Below are positions 36,282 to 45,053 of a DNA stretch of 64,000 bases, one piece after another (position 1 is the stretch's first letter; each line of letters begins with the position of its first letter). Under the pieces are notes generated by a model that did no database searches, was not told the DNA's origin, and saw nothing but the letters and a program-made list of their open reading frames with translations. Position numbers and translations under genes: made by a program. Origin of the DNA: Thermoanaerobacterium thermosaccharolyticum DSM 571 (GTDB taxonomy: Bacteria > Bacillota > Thermoanaerobacteria > Thermoanaerobacterales > Thermoanaerobacteraceae); NCBI RefSeq assembly GCF_000145615.1, contig NC_014410.1, positions 2,529,501-2,593,500 on the forward strand, written 5' to 3'.

Positions 36282-38030
36282 TTAGTTGCACACATCAGTC
36301 TCACTGTATTCAACATCGCTGAAATTCTTAAACTGTTCTAAGTAAATTTCGTAGTATCTTCCTCTCTTCTTAAGAAGCTCCTCATGGGTTCCTTTCTCAA
36401 CGATGCGCCCATCCTCCATATAAAGTATCATGTCTGCATTCTTAACCGCCGATATTCTATGAGCAATGATAAATGTTGTAGCATTCTTCCGCCTTTCGCT
36501 TAAATTCTTTAAAAGCCTAAACTCTGTATCCATATCCAGTGCAGACGTTGCATCGTCCAATATCAGTATCTTTGCATCCCTTATAAGGGCTCTTGCAATT
36601 GATATCCTCTGCTTCTGTCCACCAGATAAGCCTATGCCCCTTTCACCGATTATCGTGTCATACTTGTCATCAAACTCCTCTACAAAATCATCTGCACAGG
36701 CGAGCCTTAATGCTTCTTTCACTTCTTCAAACGTAGCATTTTCCTTTCCAAACCTTACGTTTTCTTCAATGCTTTCTGAAAACAGAAATGTATCCTGCTG
36801 TACGACAGCCATCTGGCTTCTCAAATCATGAAGGTTTATATCTCTAACATCGTATCCATCGATATAGACAGCACCCTCCGATACATCATAATATCTGCCG
36901 ATGAGATTTACCAGCGATGACTTACCGGAGCCAGTAGTACCCATTATAGCAACCGTCTTTCCTGCATCAACTTTAAAATTAATATTCTTTAAAACCAATT
37001 CATCATTATATTTAAATGATACGTTTCTAAACTCCACATCACCTTTTAAGTTTTTTATCCTTATTGATTCATCGCTGTCCCTTATAGACGGCACCACATC
37101 CATTATCTTCATTATCTTCTTTGCTGATGCATCAGCTTGAGCTATTAAGTTTGTCAAAAATCCTAGCATCCTCATGGGCCATATAAGCATGTATATATAA
37201 CCGCTAAAAGCCACCAATTCACCAATAGACAATGAATTTTTTACAACAAGTATGCCACCCAAAACCACCAGTATCACAATCGAAAAATTTGTGAGAAAAT
37301 CGATAGGTGGAAAATACTTTGCCACTATCTTGTTTTGTTCCATACTAAGCTCAAAGTTTTCATTATTGAGGTTTAAAAATTTCATGATCTCGTACTTTTC
37401 TCTCGCAAATGCCTTTACAAGCCTCACGCCTGCTATATTCTCCTGTGCGGCTGTATTCATAAGCACTCCTTGGTCGCTTAACTTGCCGTAAGATATGCCG
37501 ATCTTCTTTTCAAACTGCAGCGCAAGATAGCCAATAAATGGCATACCTAAAAGGCTTACTACTGTAAGCTTCCAGTTTATAAGAAAAAGTATCACCGATG
37601 CAGTTATAAAATATATCATGTTTTCAATAAACATCCGTATCCCAAAAGAAACACTTCTCCACACATTATCAACGTCTTCGCCTATCCTTGACATAAGCTC
37701 CCCTGTATTCATACTGTCAAAGTAGCTGAAAGGAAGACTTTGTATGTGGTCGAAAAGGTCCTTCTTTATATCTATGCTTATCTTTGCTGAAAGTACATCA
37801 AATATATACTCCTTCACATACCCAAGCACAGCCCTTAAAACCGTAATTGCAATAAATCCCCACAGTATAGGCCATAATAAGCTTTTATTTCCGCCTATAA
37901 ATACTTTATCAGTTATAAGCTCCTGAAGATATGGATTAAACATATCAAGAGCAATTGCAAGTATCATCGCAATAGTTGGTATTATAACGTGCCACTTGTA
38001 CCTTAAAACATATTTTAAAACTCTCCTCAA
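36282..38030 (-). CDS. ABC exporter half-transporter, first subunit
   Basis: The 582-residue protein starts at a TTG behind AGGGGGG. Six helices precede an ATPase with Walker A GTTGSGKSS, a canonical LSGGQKQRISIARAL signature and Walker B ILILDDATSALD. The second Asp replaces the catalytic Glu, so this subunit's own Walker site should hydrolyse ATP poorly. It forms a heterodimer with the following gene. A long leader with a terminator-like hairpin and competing stem suggests attenuation, as known for bmrCD of Bacillus subtilis. Drug export is a reasonable inference, not shown. Confidence 0.9.
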   Translation of the reverse strand: MRRVLKYVLRYKWHVIIPTIAMILAIALDMFNPYLQELITDKVFIGGNKSLLWPILWGFIAITVLRAVLGYVKEYIFDVLSAKISIDIKKDLFDHIQSLPFSYFDSMNTGELMSRIGEDVDNVWRSVSFGIRMFIENMIYFITASVILFLINWKLTVVSLLGMPFIGYLALQFEKKIGISYGKLSDQGVLMNTAAQENIAGVRLVKAFAREKYEIMKFLNLNNENFELSMEQNKIVAKYFPPIDFLTNFSIVILVVLGGILVVKNSLSIGELVAFSGYIYMLIWPMRMLGFLTNLIAQADASAKKIMKIMDVVPSIRDSDESIRIKNLKGDVEFRNVSFKYNDELVLKNINFKVDAGKTVAIMGTTGSGKSSLVNLIGRYYDVSEGAVYIDGYDVRDINLHDLRSQMAVVQQDTFLFSESIEENVRFGKENATFEEVKEALRLACADDFVEEFDDKYDTIIGERGIGLSGGQKQRISIARALIRDAKILILDDATSALDMDTEFRLLKNLSERRKNATTFIIAHRISAVKNADMILYMEDGRIVEKGTHEELLKKRGRYYEIYLEQFKNFSDVEYSETDVCN

Positions 38031-38050
38031 AAATATCCCCCCTAAAAATT

Positions 38051-38088
38051 AAAAGACTGCACAAGAACATAGTCTTATACAGTCTTTT
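38051..38088 (-). promoter_or_regulatory. Attenuator-like hairpin before ABC exporter operon
   Basis: On the minus strand AAAAGACTG (38080-38088) pairs with CAGTCTTTT (38051-38059), followed by AATTTTT about 20 bp before the TTG start. A middle segment AAGACT (38071-38076) can pair with the same 3' arm instead. Two exclusive stems, one with a T-tail, are the layout of an attenuator. A short frame starting with an ATG at 38124 (MIVSIIIVYQSLRKRLYK...) runs across it but has no clear ribosome site. Confidence 0.45.
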
Positions 38089-38157
38089 GCGCAAACTTTG
38101 ATACACAATAATTATAGATACAATCATCGTGTATAAAGGCAAAGATCGTGTTGGACT

Positions 38158-38276
38158 GTGTTCTTAAATTTAAAGTACAGCAAACAAAGCCAATAAATTG
38201 CCATAAATTTACGGCTTCAAAATAAAATGCCATACTTATCACGCCATTTTCAGTCTAATGGCTTATTTAAGAACAC
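38158..38276 (-). other. 119-bp structured element in exporter leader
   Basis: GTGTTCTTAAAT (38158-38169) and its exact complement (38265-38276) close a stem. Inside, AAGCCA pairs with TGGCTT, and two smaller hairpins can form (AAAATG/CATTTT and GCCGTA/TATGGC). The result resembles a three-way junction. It does not match a riboswitch class I know. It may be part of the exporter leader or a small mobile repeat; no second copy was seen in the window. Confidence 0.4.
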
Positions 38277-38377
38277 CCTTAATCATCACAATCTTTCCTT
38301 TCAAAGAGAAACTACAGATATTATACCATTCAGGACAAAACAATTGCAACAAATTTGTGAAAAAAAATCCTTAATGA

Positions 38378-38611
38378 TCAGCTTTCTTTATATTCAAAAA
38401 CTGGAACTTCAATTGTTTTTACAGGTTTTTTCTCATAAAAGTACTCATCAAGTTTTAGTGATGTATCTGCATCAAAATACCTTTCACCACATTCTACGCA
38501 TTCAAATACCGGCACATGCTCAATAACAATAAGCTTATCATTTACCCATTTTTCTATTCTCGTCTCTTTCTTTTCTAATTTCCCACCACACTTAAAACAC
38601 CTGTCATTCAT
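38378..38611 (-). CDS. YgiT-type zinc-finger protein, probable antitoxin
   Basis: The start is the ATG at 38611, behind AGAGGAGG. The 77-residue product has CFKCGG near the N-terminus and CVECGERYFDAD later, forming the zinc finger of the YgiT/MqsA N-terminal family. The helix-turn-helix DNA-binding half of MqsA is missing, so it is the short form. It overlaps the DUF4258 gene by 8 bp. Paired DUF4258 and YgiT proteins are predicted type II toxin-antitoxin systems, in which the zinc-finger protein neutralises its partner. Activity is not shown. Confidence 0.8.
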   Translation of the reverse strand: MNDRCFKCGGKLEKKETRIEKWVNDKLIVIEHVPVFECVECGERYFDADTSLKLDEYFYEKKPVKTIEVPVFEYKES

Positions 38612-38927
38612 GATATTTACCTCCTCTTGTTCTTTCATCAATCCATTTGGGTAATTCTGGAATATATGAAGTTATTATAACCAAACTTTTATTCTGAAAG
38701 CCGCAAACCGTATGTATATATTTATTATCTTTCTTCCCTAATATAAGGCAACTATGACCTCTTGGATCATCAGGATAATCCTCTAAAATTTCACCATTTA
38801 ATATAGATGTTAAAACATCAACAATCCTTAAGTTTCTCTCAAGCAGTTTATCTAAAGCATGCTCACTCAATAACCATTGACCTTTTAATATCAACTTCTT
38901 GATCATTTTTATATCAAAATCATTCAT
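38604..38927 (-). CDS. DUF4258 protein, probable toxin
   Basis: This 107-residue protein carries the DUF4258 pattern: LSEHALDKLLERNLRIVDV at the N-terminal helix, EDYPDDPRGHSCLILGKK and a final strand VIITSYIPELPKWI. The family resembles small RelE/MqsR-like ribonuclease toxins, with His and Arg residues in these motifs as possible active-site groups. The first gene of the pair is the toxin candidate, with the antitoxin following and overlapping by 8 bp; toxin-first order is also found in mqsRA. AAAGGTG precedes the ATG. Confidence 0.75.
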   Translation of the reverse strand: MNDFDIKMIKKLILKGQWLLSEHALDKLLERNLRIVDVLTSILNGEILEDYPDDPRGHSCLILGKKDNKYIHTVCGFQNKSLVIITSYIPELPKWIDERTRGGKYHE

Positions 38928-38993
38928 ATATAAATCACCTTTAATTTAATTATATCATATCAAGCAACTAAATTATGCTTTAATTTATACGCT

Positions 38994-39029
38994 AAAAAAA
39001 AATCGCCCCGTATTTTGGAGCGATTTTTT
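38994..39029 (-). terminator. Terminator after fructose operon
   Basis: AATCGC (39001-39006) pairs with GCGATT (39020-39025), with extra C-G pairs inside, and poly-A/T flanks give a nine-T tail on the minus strand. It lies five bases after the fruA stop and may work both ways. Confidence 0.85.
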
Positions 39030-39034
39030 CATCA

Positions 39035-40393
39035 TCACGATATTTTCTTTTTCAGTAGTCCAATCATCAAGGCTGTCACAACCATGCCAATAAGTATTGC
39101 TACGATGTACAAAAGCGGATTTGATATAGCGATTGGTATTACGAATATCCCGCCGTGGGGTGCTCTAAGTTCAATGTGGAAAAGCATCAAAAGTGCACCG
39201 GTTACTGCAGACCCCACCATGATGGATGGGATTACTCTAAATGGATCTGCCGCTGCAAATGGGATAGCACCTTCTGTTATAAATGAAGCACCTAATACCC
39301 AAGCTGCTTTTCCTGCCTCTCTTTCTTCTTGTGTAAATCTATTTCTAAAAAGGACTGTAGCAAGTGCCAAGCCTAAAGGTGGTGTCATACCAGCTGCCAT
39401 TACTGCTGCCATAGGCATAAATACATTTGATGCTAAAAGACCTGTTGCAAATGTATATACTGTCTTATTGACAGGGCCACCCATATCAAATGCCATCATC
39501 AGTCCTAGTAGTGCACCGAATATGACTGCGTTTGTTGAACCCATACCCTTAAGCCAATTTGTAAGTCCTGTCATTATCGTCTTCATAGGCGTACCAACAA
39601 CGTATATCATAAGAAGTCCAACGATAAGAGTCGACAAAACAGGCAATATGAGTACTGGCATAAGTCCTTCCATCGTCTTAGGCAATTTTATAGTCTTCTT
39701 TAGATAATACACTGTATAACCAGCAAGAAAACCAGATATGATACCGCCTAAAAATCCTGCACCAGTTGAAACTGCCAACATACCGCCTACCATACCTGGT
39801 ACAAGTCCAGGCCTATCTGCTATTGAATATGCCAAAAAGCCTGAAAGAATAGGAACCATCAGTGCAAATGCAGCACCGCTTCCTATCTGCATCAACGCTG
39901 CAGGCAGAGTGCCTTGCACCTGAAATGCCTTGTAGCCCCATAGAAACGAAAGTGCTATTGATATACCACCAGCGACGACAAATGGAATCATGTAGGATAC
40001 GCCTGTCATCAAGTGCTTATAAACACCTGTCCTTTGGCTGGCCCTCTCTTCATGAATTTTTTCGACTTTATCAATATAATCTTTTGGCTTTTCCATCTTT
40101 AAAGCTCTTTCAATTAGATCCTTAGGATTTTTAATAGCTTCCTCTACAGGGACCTCCAGTATAGGTTTACCTTCAAAACGGGACTTGTCAACTTTTGTCG
40201 CAGCAGCAATTATTACTGCATCTGCTTCTCTTATGTCGTTTTCTGTCAGTTGATTTTCAGCCCCTATTGACCCCTGTGTCTCAACTTTGATTGCCACATT
40301 TAACTCTTTTCCTGCCATTTCAAGATTCTCTGCAGCCATATAGGTATGGGCAATACCTGTAGGACATGCAGTTACGGCAACAATCTTTTTCAT
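39035..40393 (-). CDS. fruA: Fructose PTS permease, IIBC components
   Basis: I choose the ATG at 40393 ([17 protein letters not shown]...), seven bases after AAGGGGG; longer starts overlap the IIA gene. The 452-residue protein has a IIB domain (1-100) with phospho-cysteine 10 in ACPTGIAHT, a linker, and a IIC membrane domain with eight or so helices containing [16 protein letters not shown]. It imports fructose and phosphorylates it at C1. Bacillus FruA has IIA fused; here IIA is a separate gene, as in many Thermoanaerobacter relatives. Confidence 0.94.
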   Translation of the reverse strand: MKKIVAVTACPTGIAHTYMAAENLEMAGKELNVAIKVETQGSIGAENQLTENDIREADAVIIAAATKVDKSRFEGKPILEVPVEEAIKNPKDLIERALKMEKPKDYIDKVEKIHEERASQRTGVYKHLMTGVSYMIPFVVAGGISIALSFLWGYKAFQVQGTLPAALMQIGSGAAFALMVPILSGFLAYSIADRPGLVPGMVGGMLAVSTGAGFLGGIISGFLAGYTVYYLKKTIKLPKTMEGLMPVLILPVLSTLIVGLLMIYVVGTPMKTIMTGLTNWLKGMGSTNAVIFGALLGLMMAFDMGGPVNKTVYTFATGLLASNVFMPMAAVMAAGMTPPLGLALATVLFRNRFTQEEREAGKAAWVLGASFITEGAIPFAAADPFRVIPSIMVGSAVTGALLMLFHIELRAPHGGIFVIPIAISNPLLYIVAILIGMVVTALMIGLLKKKIS

Positions 40394-40406
40394 CACAGAA
40401 TCCCCC

Positions 40407-40856
40407 TTACTCATATTTTTTAAAAGCATTTACGACATCTTCGTAAGTCTCAGCCTTGTTAAGTTCTTCCCTCACCTCCTCATGCATCAGTGACCTTGAA
40501 AGCTTAGCTAAAATTTTTAGATGTAGATTGTCTGAATTCTCAGGTGCTGCAATCAGGAAAAAGAGGTGTGCTGGTTTTCCATCCATCGAATTGTAGTCTA
40601 TCCCCTCCTTCGACTTTCCAAATACTAAAGAAGCCTTTTTCACCAAGCTGCTTTTCCCATGAGGTATAGCAACTCCCATACCTATTCCAGTTGAGTACTC
40701 TTCTTCCCTCTTTAACACCACATCCAAGAATTTATCTTCGTCATCAATTGCACCTTTTGCTGCCAACGGTTTTATAAGTTCTTTCAAGACAGATAATTTA
40801 TCCTTTGACTTTAAGTCGAAAATCATCATATCTTTATCAAGTATCTCTTCTATCAT
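40407..40856 (-). CDS. fruB: Fructose PTS IIA component
   Basis: The 149-residue cytoplasmic protein belongs to the fructose-mannitol IIA family (PTS_EIIA_2). The phosphorylated histidine is His66 in [11 protein letters not shown]. It takes phosphate from HPr-His and passes it to the IIB cysteine of FruA, encoded 13 bp downstream. It lies 3 bp after fruK, so the operon is tight. No HPr-like domain is fused, unlike enterobacterial FruB. Confidence 0.92.
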   Translation of the reverse strand: MIEEILDKDMMIFDLKSKDKLSVLKELIKPLAAKGAIDDEDKFLDVVLKREEEYSTGIGMGVAIPHGKSSLVKKASLVFGKSKEGIDYNSMDGKPAHLFFLIAAPENSDNLHLKILAKLSRSLMHEEVREELNKAETYEDVVNAFKKYE

Positions 40857-40859
40857 TAT

Positions 40860-41795
40860 TTATCCCCTTTCAATTATTCCAATTTCAACTTTTTCTTTCA
40901 GTTCATTTACATCTTTTAAAGAACACGCTTTTGTACCTTCCCGCATGACAACTGAGGTAGAAGCAGCAGACGCCATCTTTATCGTTTCTTCTATAGCCAG
41001 ATTATTGTAGATGCCATGAGCGAATCCAGCAACATATGCATCACCTGCACCTACTGTACCTTTTACATCAACTTTTATAGGCTTTACAAAATATATCTTC
41101 TCGTCTGTCAAAACAAGGCTGCCTTTGCCGCCCATTGATACAGCAACTATTGAAACACCATTTTCAATAATCTTCATGCCTTCTTCAATTATTTCATCTT
41201 TTCTTTCGAGTTTTTTTCCTGCAATTTGTGAAAGCTCATGTACGTTAGGCTTTATCATGTAAGGTTTTGCTTCAATGCCGTATTTCAAAGCATCTCCATC
41301 AGCATCCAGTATAACTTTTATGCCTTTTTTCTTGATTTTTTCAATAACATATCCGTAAAACCTTTTGTCGACACTTGGTGGTAAACTACCAGATAAAACA
41401 ATCACATTTGAGAAATCGACATGCTCATTTATGCTCGAAATTAACTTCTCCACTTCGTCACGAGAAACATCTGGCCCAGCTTCATTTATATCTGTATACG
41501 TGTGGTATTTCTCATCAATTATCTTTATATTTATCCTTATATCGCTTTCGATTGGCACGAAGTGAGACTCAATTCCTAATTTATTTAGTACATCTTCAAT
41601 GTATTTCCCATTTGGCCCCATGAAGCCAAGGCACACCACATCATTGCCCAGATTTTTTAAATTCTTAGCTACATTTATCCCTTTTCCTCCAGCATCGATG
41701 ATAGACCTTGATACCCTATTTACCGCACCAACCTTAAAGTCATCAATTATCAATGTTCTGTCTATCGCCGGGTTTATGGTCACTGTCGTTATCAT
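40860..41795 (-). CDS. fruK: 1-Phosphofructokinase
   Basis: This 311-residue PfkB-family kinase makes fructose 1,6-bisphosphate from fructose 1-phosphate and ATP. The start TVTINPAIDRTLIID and DAGGKGINVAKNLKNLG are typical of FruK/LacC, and the catalytic GAGDAY (249-254, Asp252) is intact. It starts 53 bp inside the end of fruR, with its own AAAGGATG site, so translation is probably coupled. The product enters glycolysis through the Fba encoded at 29.0 kb. Confidence 0.93.
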   Translation of the reverse strand: MITTVTINPAIDRTLIIDDFKVGAVNRVSRSIIDAGGKGINVAKNLKNLGNDVVCLGFMGPNGKYIEDVLNKLGIESHFVPIESDIRINIKIIDEKYHTYTDINEAGPDVSRDEVEKLISSINEHVDFSNVIVLSGSLPPSVDKRFYGYVIEKIKKKGIKVILDADGDALKYGIEAKPYMIKPNVHELSQIAGKKLERKDEIIEEGMKIIENGVSIVAVSMGGKGSLVLTDEKIYFVKPIKVDVKGTVGAGDAYVAGFAHGIYNNLAIEETIKMASAASTSVVMREGTKACSLKDVNELKEKVEIGIIERG

Positions 41796-42567
41796 CTGCT
41801 ACATCCTTTCCAAAATTTAATACATCCACATTTACCTGCTCATACTTCTTCACTATCTCATAGTCCAGTTCATCGTCAGTAATAATGGCTGTTATATCAC
41901 CGATATCGGCAAATTTCACGAAAGATTTCTTGCCAAATTTCGTATGGTCAACAACAGCGTAAACCTCATTCGAAACATCAATCATGGCCTTTTTTGTATT
42001 TGCTTCTATAATGTCAGGAGTCATAAGGCCGTTTTCATAAGATACCGCATTTGCACCAATAAAAGCCTTATCTACTTTGAAATTTCTAATTACCATTTCA
42101 GCTATAGGTCCTACAAGCGCCTTTGTATTAAGCCTCTCTATACCACCTGTTACAATAAGTTCAATATTGTGATAACTTGATAATTCTATCGCAATTAACG
42201 GCGAATTCGTAACAACCGTAAGATGTATGTCTGGTAAAGATTTTGCAATCATCAATGTGGTAGTGCCAGCGTCCAGTATTATCGAGTCGCCTTCTTCGAT
42301 TAGAGACGCAGCAATTTTTCCGATTTTCATCTTCGATGGAAGCTCATAATCCTCTTTTTCCACGAAAGATGGCTCATAATGTGTATGCGTATTCAATATG
42401 GCACCGCCGTGTGTCCTCTGTATAAAGCCGTCAAGTTCCAGCATTCTGAGATCTCTTCTTATGGTTGACTCTGATACACCTAATATTTCGCTAAGTTCTG
42501 ACACTGTCATGCTTTTATCTTTGCTTAAGAGCTCTGCTATCTTCATCCTGCGCTCTTCGCCAAACAT
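41743..42567 (-). CDS. fruR: DeoR-family repressor of the fructose operon
   Basis: The 274-residue regulator has the DeoR N-terminal helix-turn-helix (MTVSELSEILGVSESTIRRD) and the C-terminal sugar-phosphate sensor domain (ILDAGTTTLMIAKSL, FIGANAVSYENGLMTPD, VDHTKFGKKSFVKFADI). It is expected to repress its own operon until fructose 1-phosphate accumulates. The last 17 residues or so (DDNDSDHKPGDRQNIDN) overlap fruK and look like a read-on tail. A perfect sigma-A promoter lies 55 bp upstream and would be the target of repression. Confidence 0.92.
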   Translation of the reverse strand: MFGEERRMKIAELLSKDKSMTVSELSEILGVSESTIRRDLRMLELDGFIQRTHGGAILNTHTHYEPSFVEKEDYELPSKMKIGKIAASLIEEGDSIILDAGTTTLMIAKSLPDIHLTVVTNSPLIAIELSSYHNIELIVTGGIERLNTKALVGPIAEMVIRNFKVDKAFIGANAVSYENGLMTPDIIEANTKKAMIDVSNEVYAVVDHTKFGKKSFVKFADIGDITAIITDDELDYEIVKKYEQVNVDVLNFGKDVADDNDSDHKPGDRQNIDN

Positions 42568-42623
42568 TTAATCACATCCATTCAAAATAGATGATAATTA
42601 TTGATTATTTATGCTCACTTATG

Positions 42624-42652
42624 ATTATATAATGAAAATGTTTTTTTGTCAA
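42624..42652 (-). promoter_or_regulatory. Consensus sigma-A promoter of fru operon
   Basis: TTGACA (42647-42652) and TATAAT (42624-42629) are exactly 17 bp apart on the minus strand, both perfect. AT-rich partial repeats downstream (AATAATCAATAATTATCA) may hold the FruR operator, but I cannot define it. Confidence 0.85.
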
Positions 42653-42702
42653 TCGCCCATATATAAGATTTTCACTTTTTTACTATATTATAAATGTGAA
42701 TT

Positions 42703-42888
42703 TGGAAAATATTATTATAAGCGAACGATTAATGAAGCTTTCGTAATATATCACGATGAACGAAGCGCAGTTTGGCGTATGAGCGAAAGCTAACCCTAAC
42801 AACGCATAGACGGCGTTAGCCAAACAAGCGAAGAGAATCGATGATATATTAGACAAGCGGAATTTGTGAGCGTTAATAATATTTTCCA
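42703..42888 (+). repeat. Dispersed structured repeat, copy C
   Basis: The 186-bp element lies between the divergent fruR and the plus-strand gene at 42927. Its ends pair perfectly over 15 bp: TGGAAAATATTATTA (42703-42717) with 42874-42888. Inside are TAAGCGAAC and GTGAGCGT, as in copy B, and the core is about 85% identical to B by eye. The central hairpin uses GCTAAC/GTTAGC here where B uses GCCGTC/GACGGC. It ends 38 bp before the ATG of the downstream gene, so it may form part of that gene's 5' region. The rest of the 359-bp gap holds the fru promoter. Confidence 0.85.
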
Positions 42889-42926
42889 TGACAATTATAT
42901 TAAAAATGAAAATGGGGGAATAAAAA

Positions 42927-43859
42927 ATGATAAATGGTTTTGAAAAAGAATGTGGAATAGTCCCAATGAACTTTTTTGAAAGCCTCGCTTCAATTAGCGG
43001 CTCACAGTTGAAAGTCATAATGTACATTGCAAAGCATACAATAAAAAATGGAAATATAAGTCCTGTAAAACTGACAATAGATGAAATTCAAAAAGGGAAA
43101 TATGAGAATGGCGAAAGAATAGACAGCGGCACAGGTTTATCTACAGGTATAATAAGCAAAAGTTTGAAAAATGCCATAAAAGACGGATTTTTGGTGTGCT
43201 ACGTCGATAATAAGGACAAATTGCGGCAAAAGAAATACTACACATTAAGACAAAATACATCCATTGAAGGCACCACGTATAAATATGACGAAACAGGTAG
43301 AATAACAGAATTCGATGAATGGCAAAAAATGACATCTACAGATTTTTCAGGTGTCGAAAATGTCGGCACAGATTCTTACGTAAATTCAATAATTGAAAAT
43401 GGGAATTCAAATATTAAAAAAGATGATGAAAGCTTAAATGGTGAAACAAGTCCATTTTCAAAAAGTGAAGACAATATGATCATATCAGATATGAATGATA
43501 TGATAGATATTAATATTAAAAGTAAATCTATCAATCATATCAATGATATGACGTATACTAAAAATGAAAATCAACCTAAATACGTAGATAAAGATATGCT
43601 TAAGCAAAAATACAATCTTACAGATGACGAGATGAAAATATGCATGTCCAGAATGAAGGGAAAAGATATAAAGTATCCAGCAAAGTTTTTAGAGAAAGTG
43701 ATACAAAACTACCTTAAAGATAAGTCATTATTAAAAGATGCTGCAGTATCATATGCAGCACCTAGAAATTATTTTAATTCATATCCACAGAGAAAATACG
43801 ACATCGATGAACTTGAAAAGAAGCTTTTAGAGGTTTCAAGAAGAAAAAGCACCCCTTGA
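42927..43859 (+). CDS. Replication-protein-like winged-helix protein, uncertain
   Basis: The 310-residue protein is alone on the plus strand amid minus-strand genes. Residues 1-110 (FEKECGIVPMNFFESLASIS..., GLSTGIISKSLKNAIKDGFL) look like a winged-helix domain of phage or plasmid replication initiators. The middle (about 130-215) is polar and Asn/Ser/Asp-rich. The C-terminus (LTDDEMKICMSRMKGKDIKYPAKF...) is helical and resembles tails of DnaD-like or initiator proteins. I am not sure of the family. GGGGG precedes the ATG, and repeat copy C lies directly upstream. Its stop codon touches the stop of the convergent gene with no gap and no terminator. It may be a transferred gene. Confidence 0.6.
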   Translation: MINGFEKECGIVPMNFFESLASISGSQLKVIMYIAKHTIKNGNISPVKLTIDEIQKGKYENGERIDSGTGLSTGIISKSLKNAIKDGFLVCYVDNKDKLRQKKYYTLRQNTSIEGTTYKYDETGRITEFDEWQKMTSTDFSGVENVGTDSYVNSIIENGNSNIKKDDESLNGETSPFSKSEDNMIISDMNDMIDINIKSKSINHINDMTYTKNENQPKYVDKDMLKQKYNLTDDEMKICMSRMKGKDIKYPAKFLEKVIQNYLKDKSLLKDAAVSYAAPRNYFNSYPQRKYDIDELEKKLLEVSRRKSTP

Positions 43860-45044
43860 TTAAAGATTTTTATCAAACAGCAACTTATCAATGACGTACG
43901 ATGAAAGAAGGATCAATAGAGGCATGATGGTAAATGCATACCTGTTTGTCGGAATAAACATGAGCTGAATCAATGTCAAAATGATAGCATATATGCCTAT
44001 AAAGCGTATTTCATCTTTCCTAAGAGAATAAAATGCTCCAAGCCAACCTATCGCCATCAAAAAGCTGTGGAGAAGATATAAATTCCTCAAATATTGATAC
44101 TTTAAATCAAGATCGTACCACATGCTGCCAAAGATTATATTAAATTTGCCGATGGTATACCATTTAAAGTAGTAAATCGGGCTCTTCTCAAAACCTTTGA
44201 CGATAAATTTGATGACATCCATGGTAGAGCGTATATTCTGTGGCACATGATCAATTCCATTAAAGTAAGGGAATGCGCCACCCAGCATGGGATTCCAGGT
44301 CTGCGACGCAAGTAAAATCAGCTTGTGAAGCGTAACAATATTTCTAATCCACCACGGCATCATTATAGCTGTAAATCCAAGCAATACATACAAAAAGTTT
44401 TTCAGTGTATACCTTATATCTTTAAACTTAAAGTACATTAAAATATATGGTATCACAATAATTGGTGCAGCTGCAGGTCTTATTAAAATGGACAATCCAA
44501 AAAAGACACCTGTCATGACATTTACAAATATCCCGGGTTTTTTATACGCTATAATCTGCAGATACAGATACACCATAAAAGTAAAAGTATATACAGTCTC
44601 TGTAAGTATAAGAGTGGATGCCCATACAAATGTTGGATAAATCGCTGAAAAGAATGCAGCTATAAGCCCAACTTTATTGTTTTTAATTTCTCTGCCTATG
44701 AGATAAATAAAAAGAACCGTCAGCACGCTAAATATACTCTGTATGATTCTCACAGCCTGAAGCGGACTTCCATTAGAAAACCCAAATATCTTATATATCA
44801 ATGCAAGAAATAAAGGATATCCGGGAGTAATATACGCATTTGGCGTATTTGACATATACCCTAAAAAACCTTTTGTCAAAAACTGCTTCACCATTATATC
44901 GTAGTTTTTGGCATCACCTGAAAGGGGAGGCTGCACAACTTTGTAGACAAAAAGAAGCCGAAGGTATAAAGCAACGATGATGATTATAACTAATGAAGCG
45001 ATGACAAAAAACTTCTTCGATACATATTTCGCTTTACTATCCAT
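43860..45044 (-). CDS. GT-C glycosyltransferase, family 39/ArnT-like
   Basis: The 394-residue membrane protein has about 10 helices. The first outer loop carries the acidic motif PPLSGDAKNYD, and a later NAYITPGYPLFLALIY segment is typical of PMT/ArnT-type GT-C enzymes. These take a sugar from a polyprenyl-phosphate carrier and attach it outside the membrane to protein, lipid or wall polymer. It is shorter than ArnT and lacks the soluble C-terminal domain. It follows SMR-like, DUF2304 and GT2 genes in one run, so the four probably form a synthase-flippase-transferase set. Confidence 0.82.
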   Translation of the reverse strand: MDSKAKYVSKKFFVIASLVIIIIVALYLRLLFVYKVVQPPLSGDAKNYDIMVKQFLTKGFLGYMSNTPNAYITPGYPLFLALIYKIFGFSNGSPLQAVRIIQSIFSVLTVLFIYLIGREIKNNKVGLIAAFFSAIYPTFVWASTLILTETVYTFTFMVYLYLQIIAYKKPGIFVNVMTGVFFGLSILIRPAAAPIIVIPYILMYFKFKDIRYTLKNFLYVLLGFTAIMMPWWIRNIVTLHKLILLASQTWNPMLGGAFPYFNGIDHVPQNIRSTMDVIKFIVKGFEKSPIYYFKWYTIGKFNIIFGSMWYDLDLKYQYLRNLYLLHSFLMAIGWLGAFYSLRKDEIRFIGIYAIILTLIQLMFIPTNRYAFTIMPLLILLSSYVIDKLLFDKNL

Positions 45045-45053
45045 AATTACCTC

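Noticed and set aside
41743-41795. fruR-fruK overlap of 53 bp as an annotation error or frameshift
   Set aside because: Both genes have good starts and complete family domains; only a non-conserved tail of FruR overlaps.
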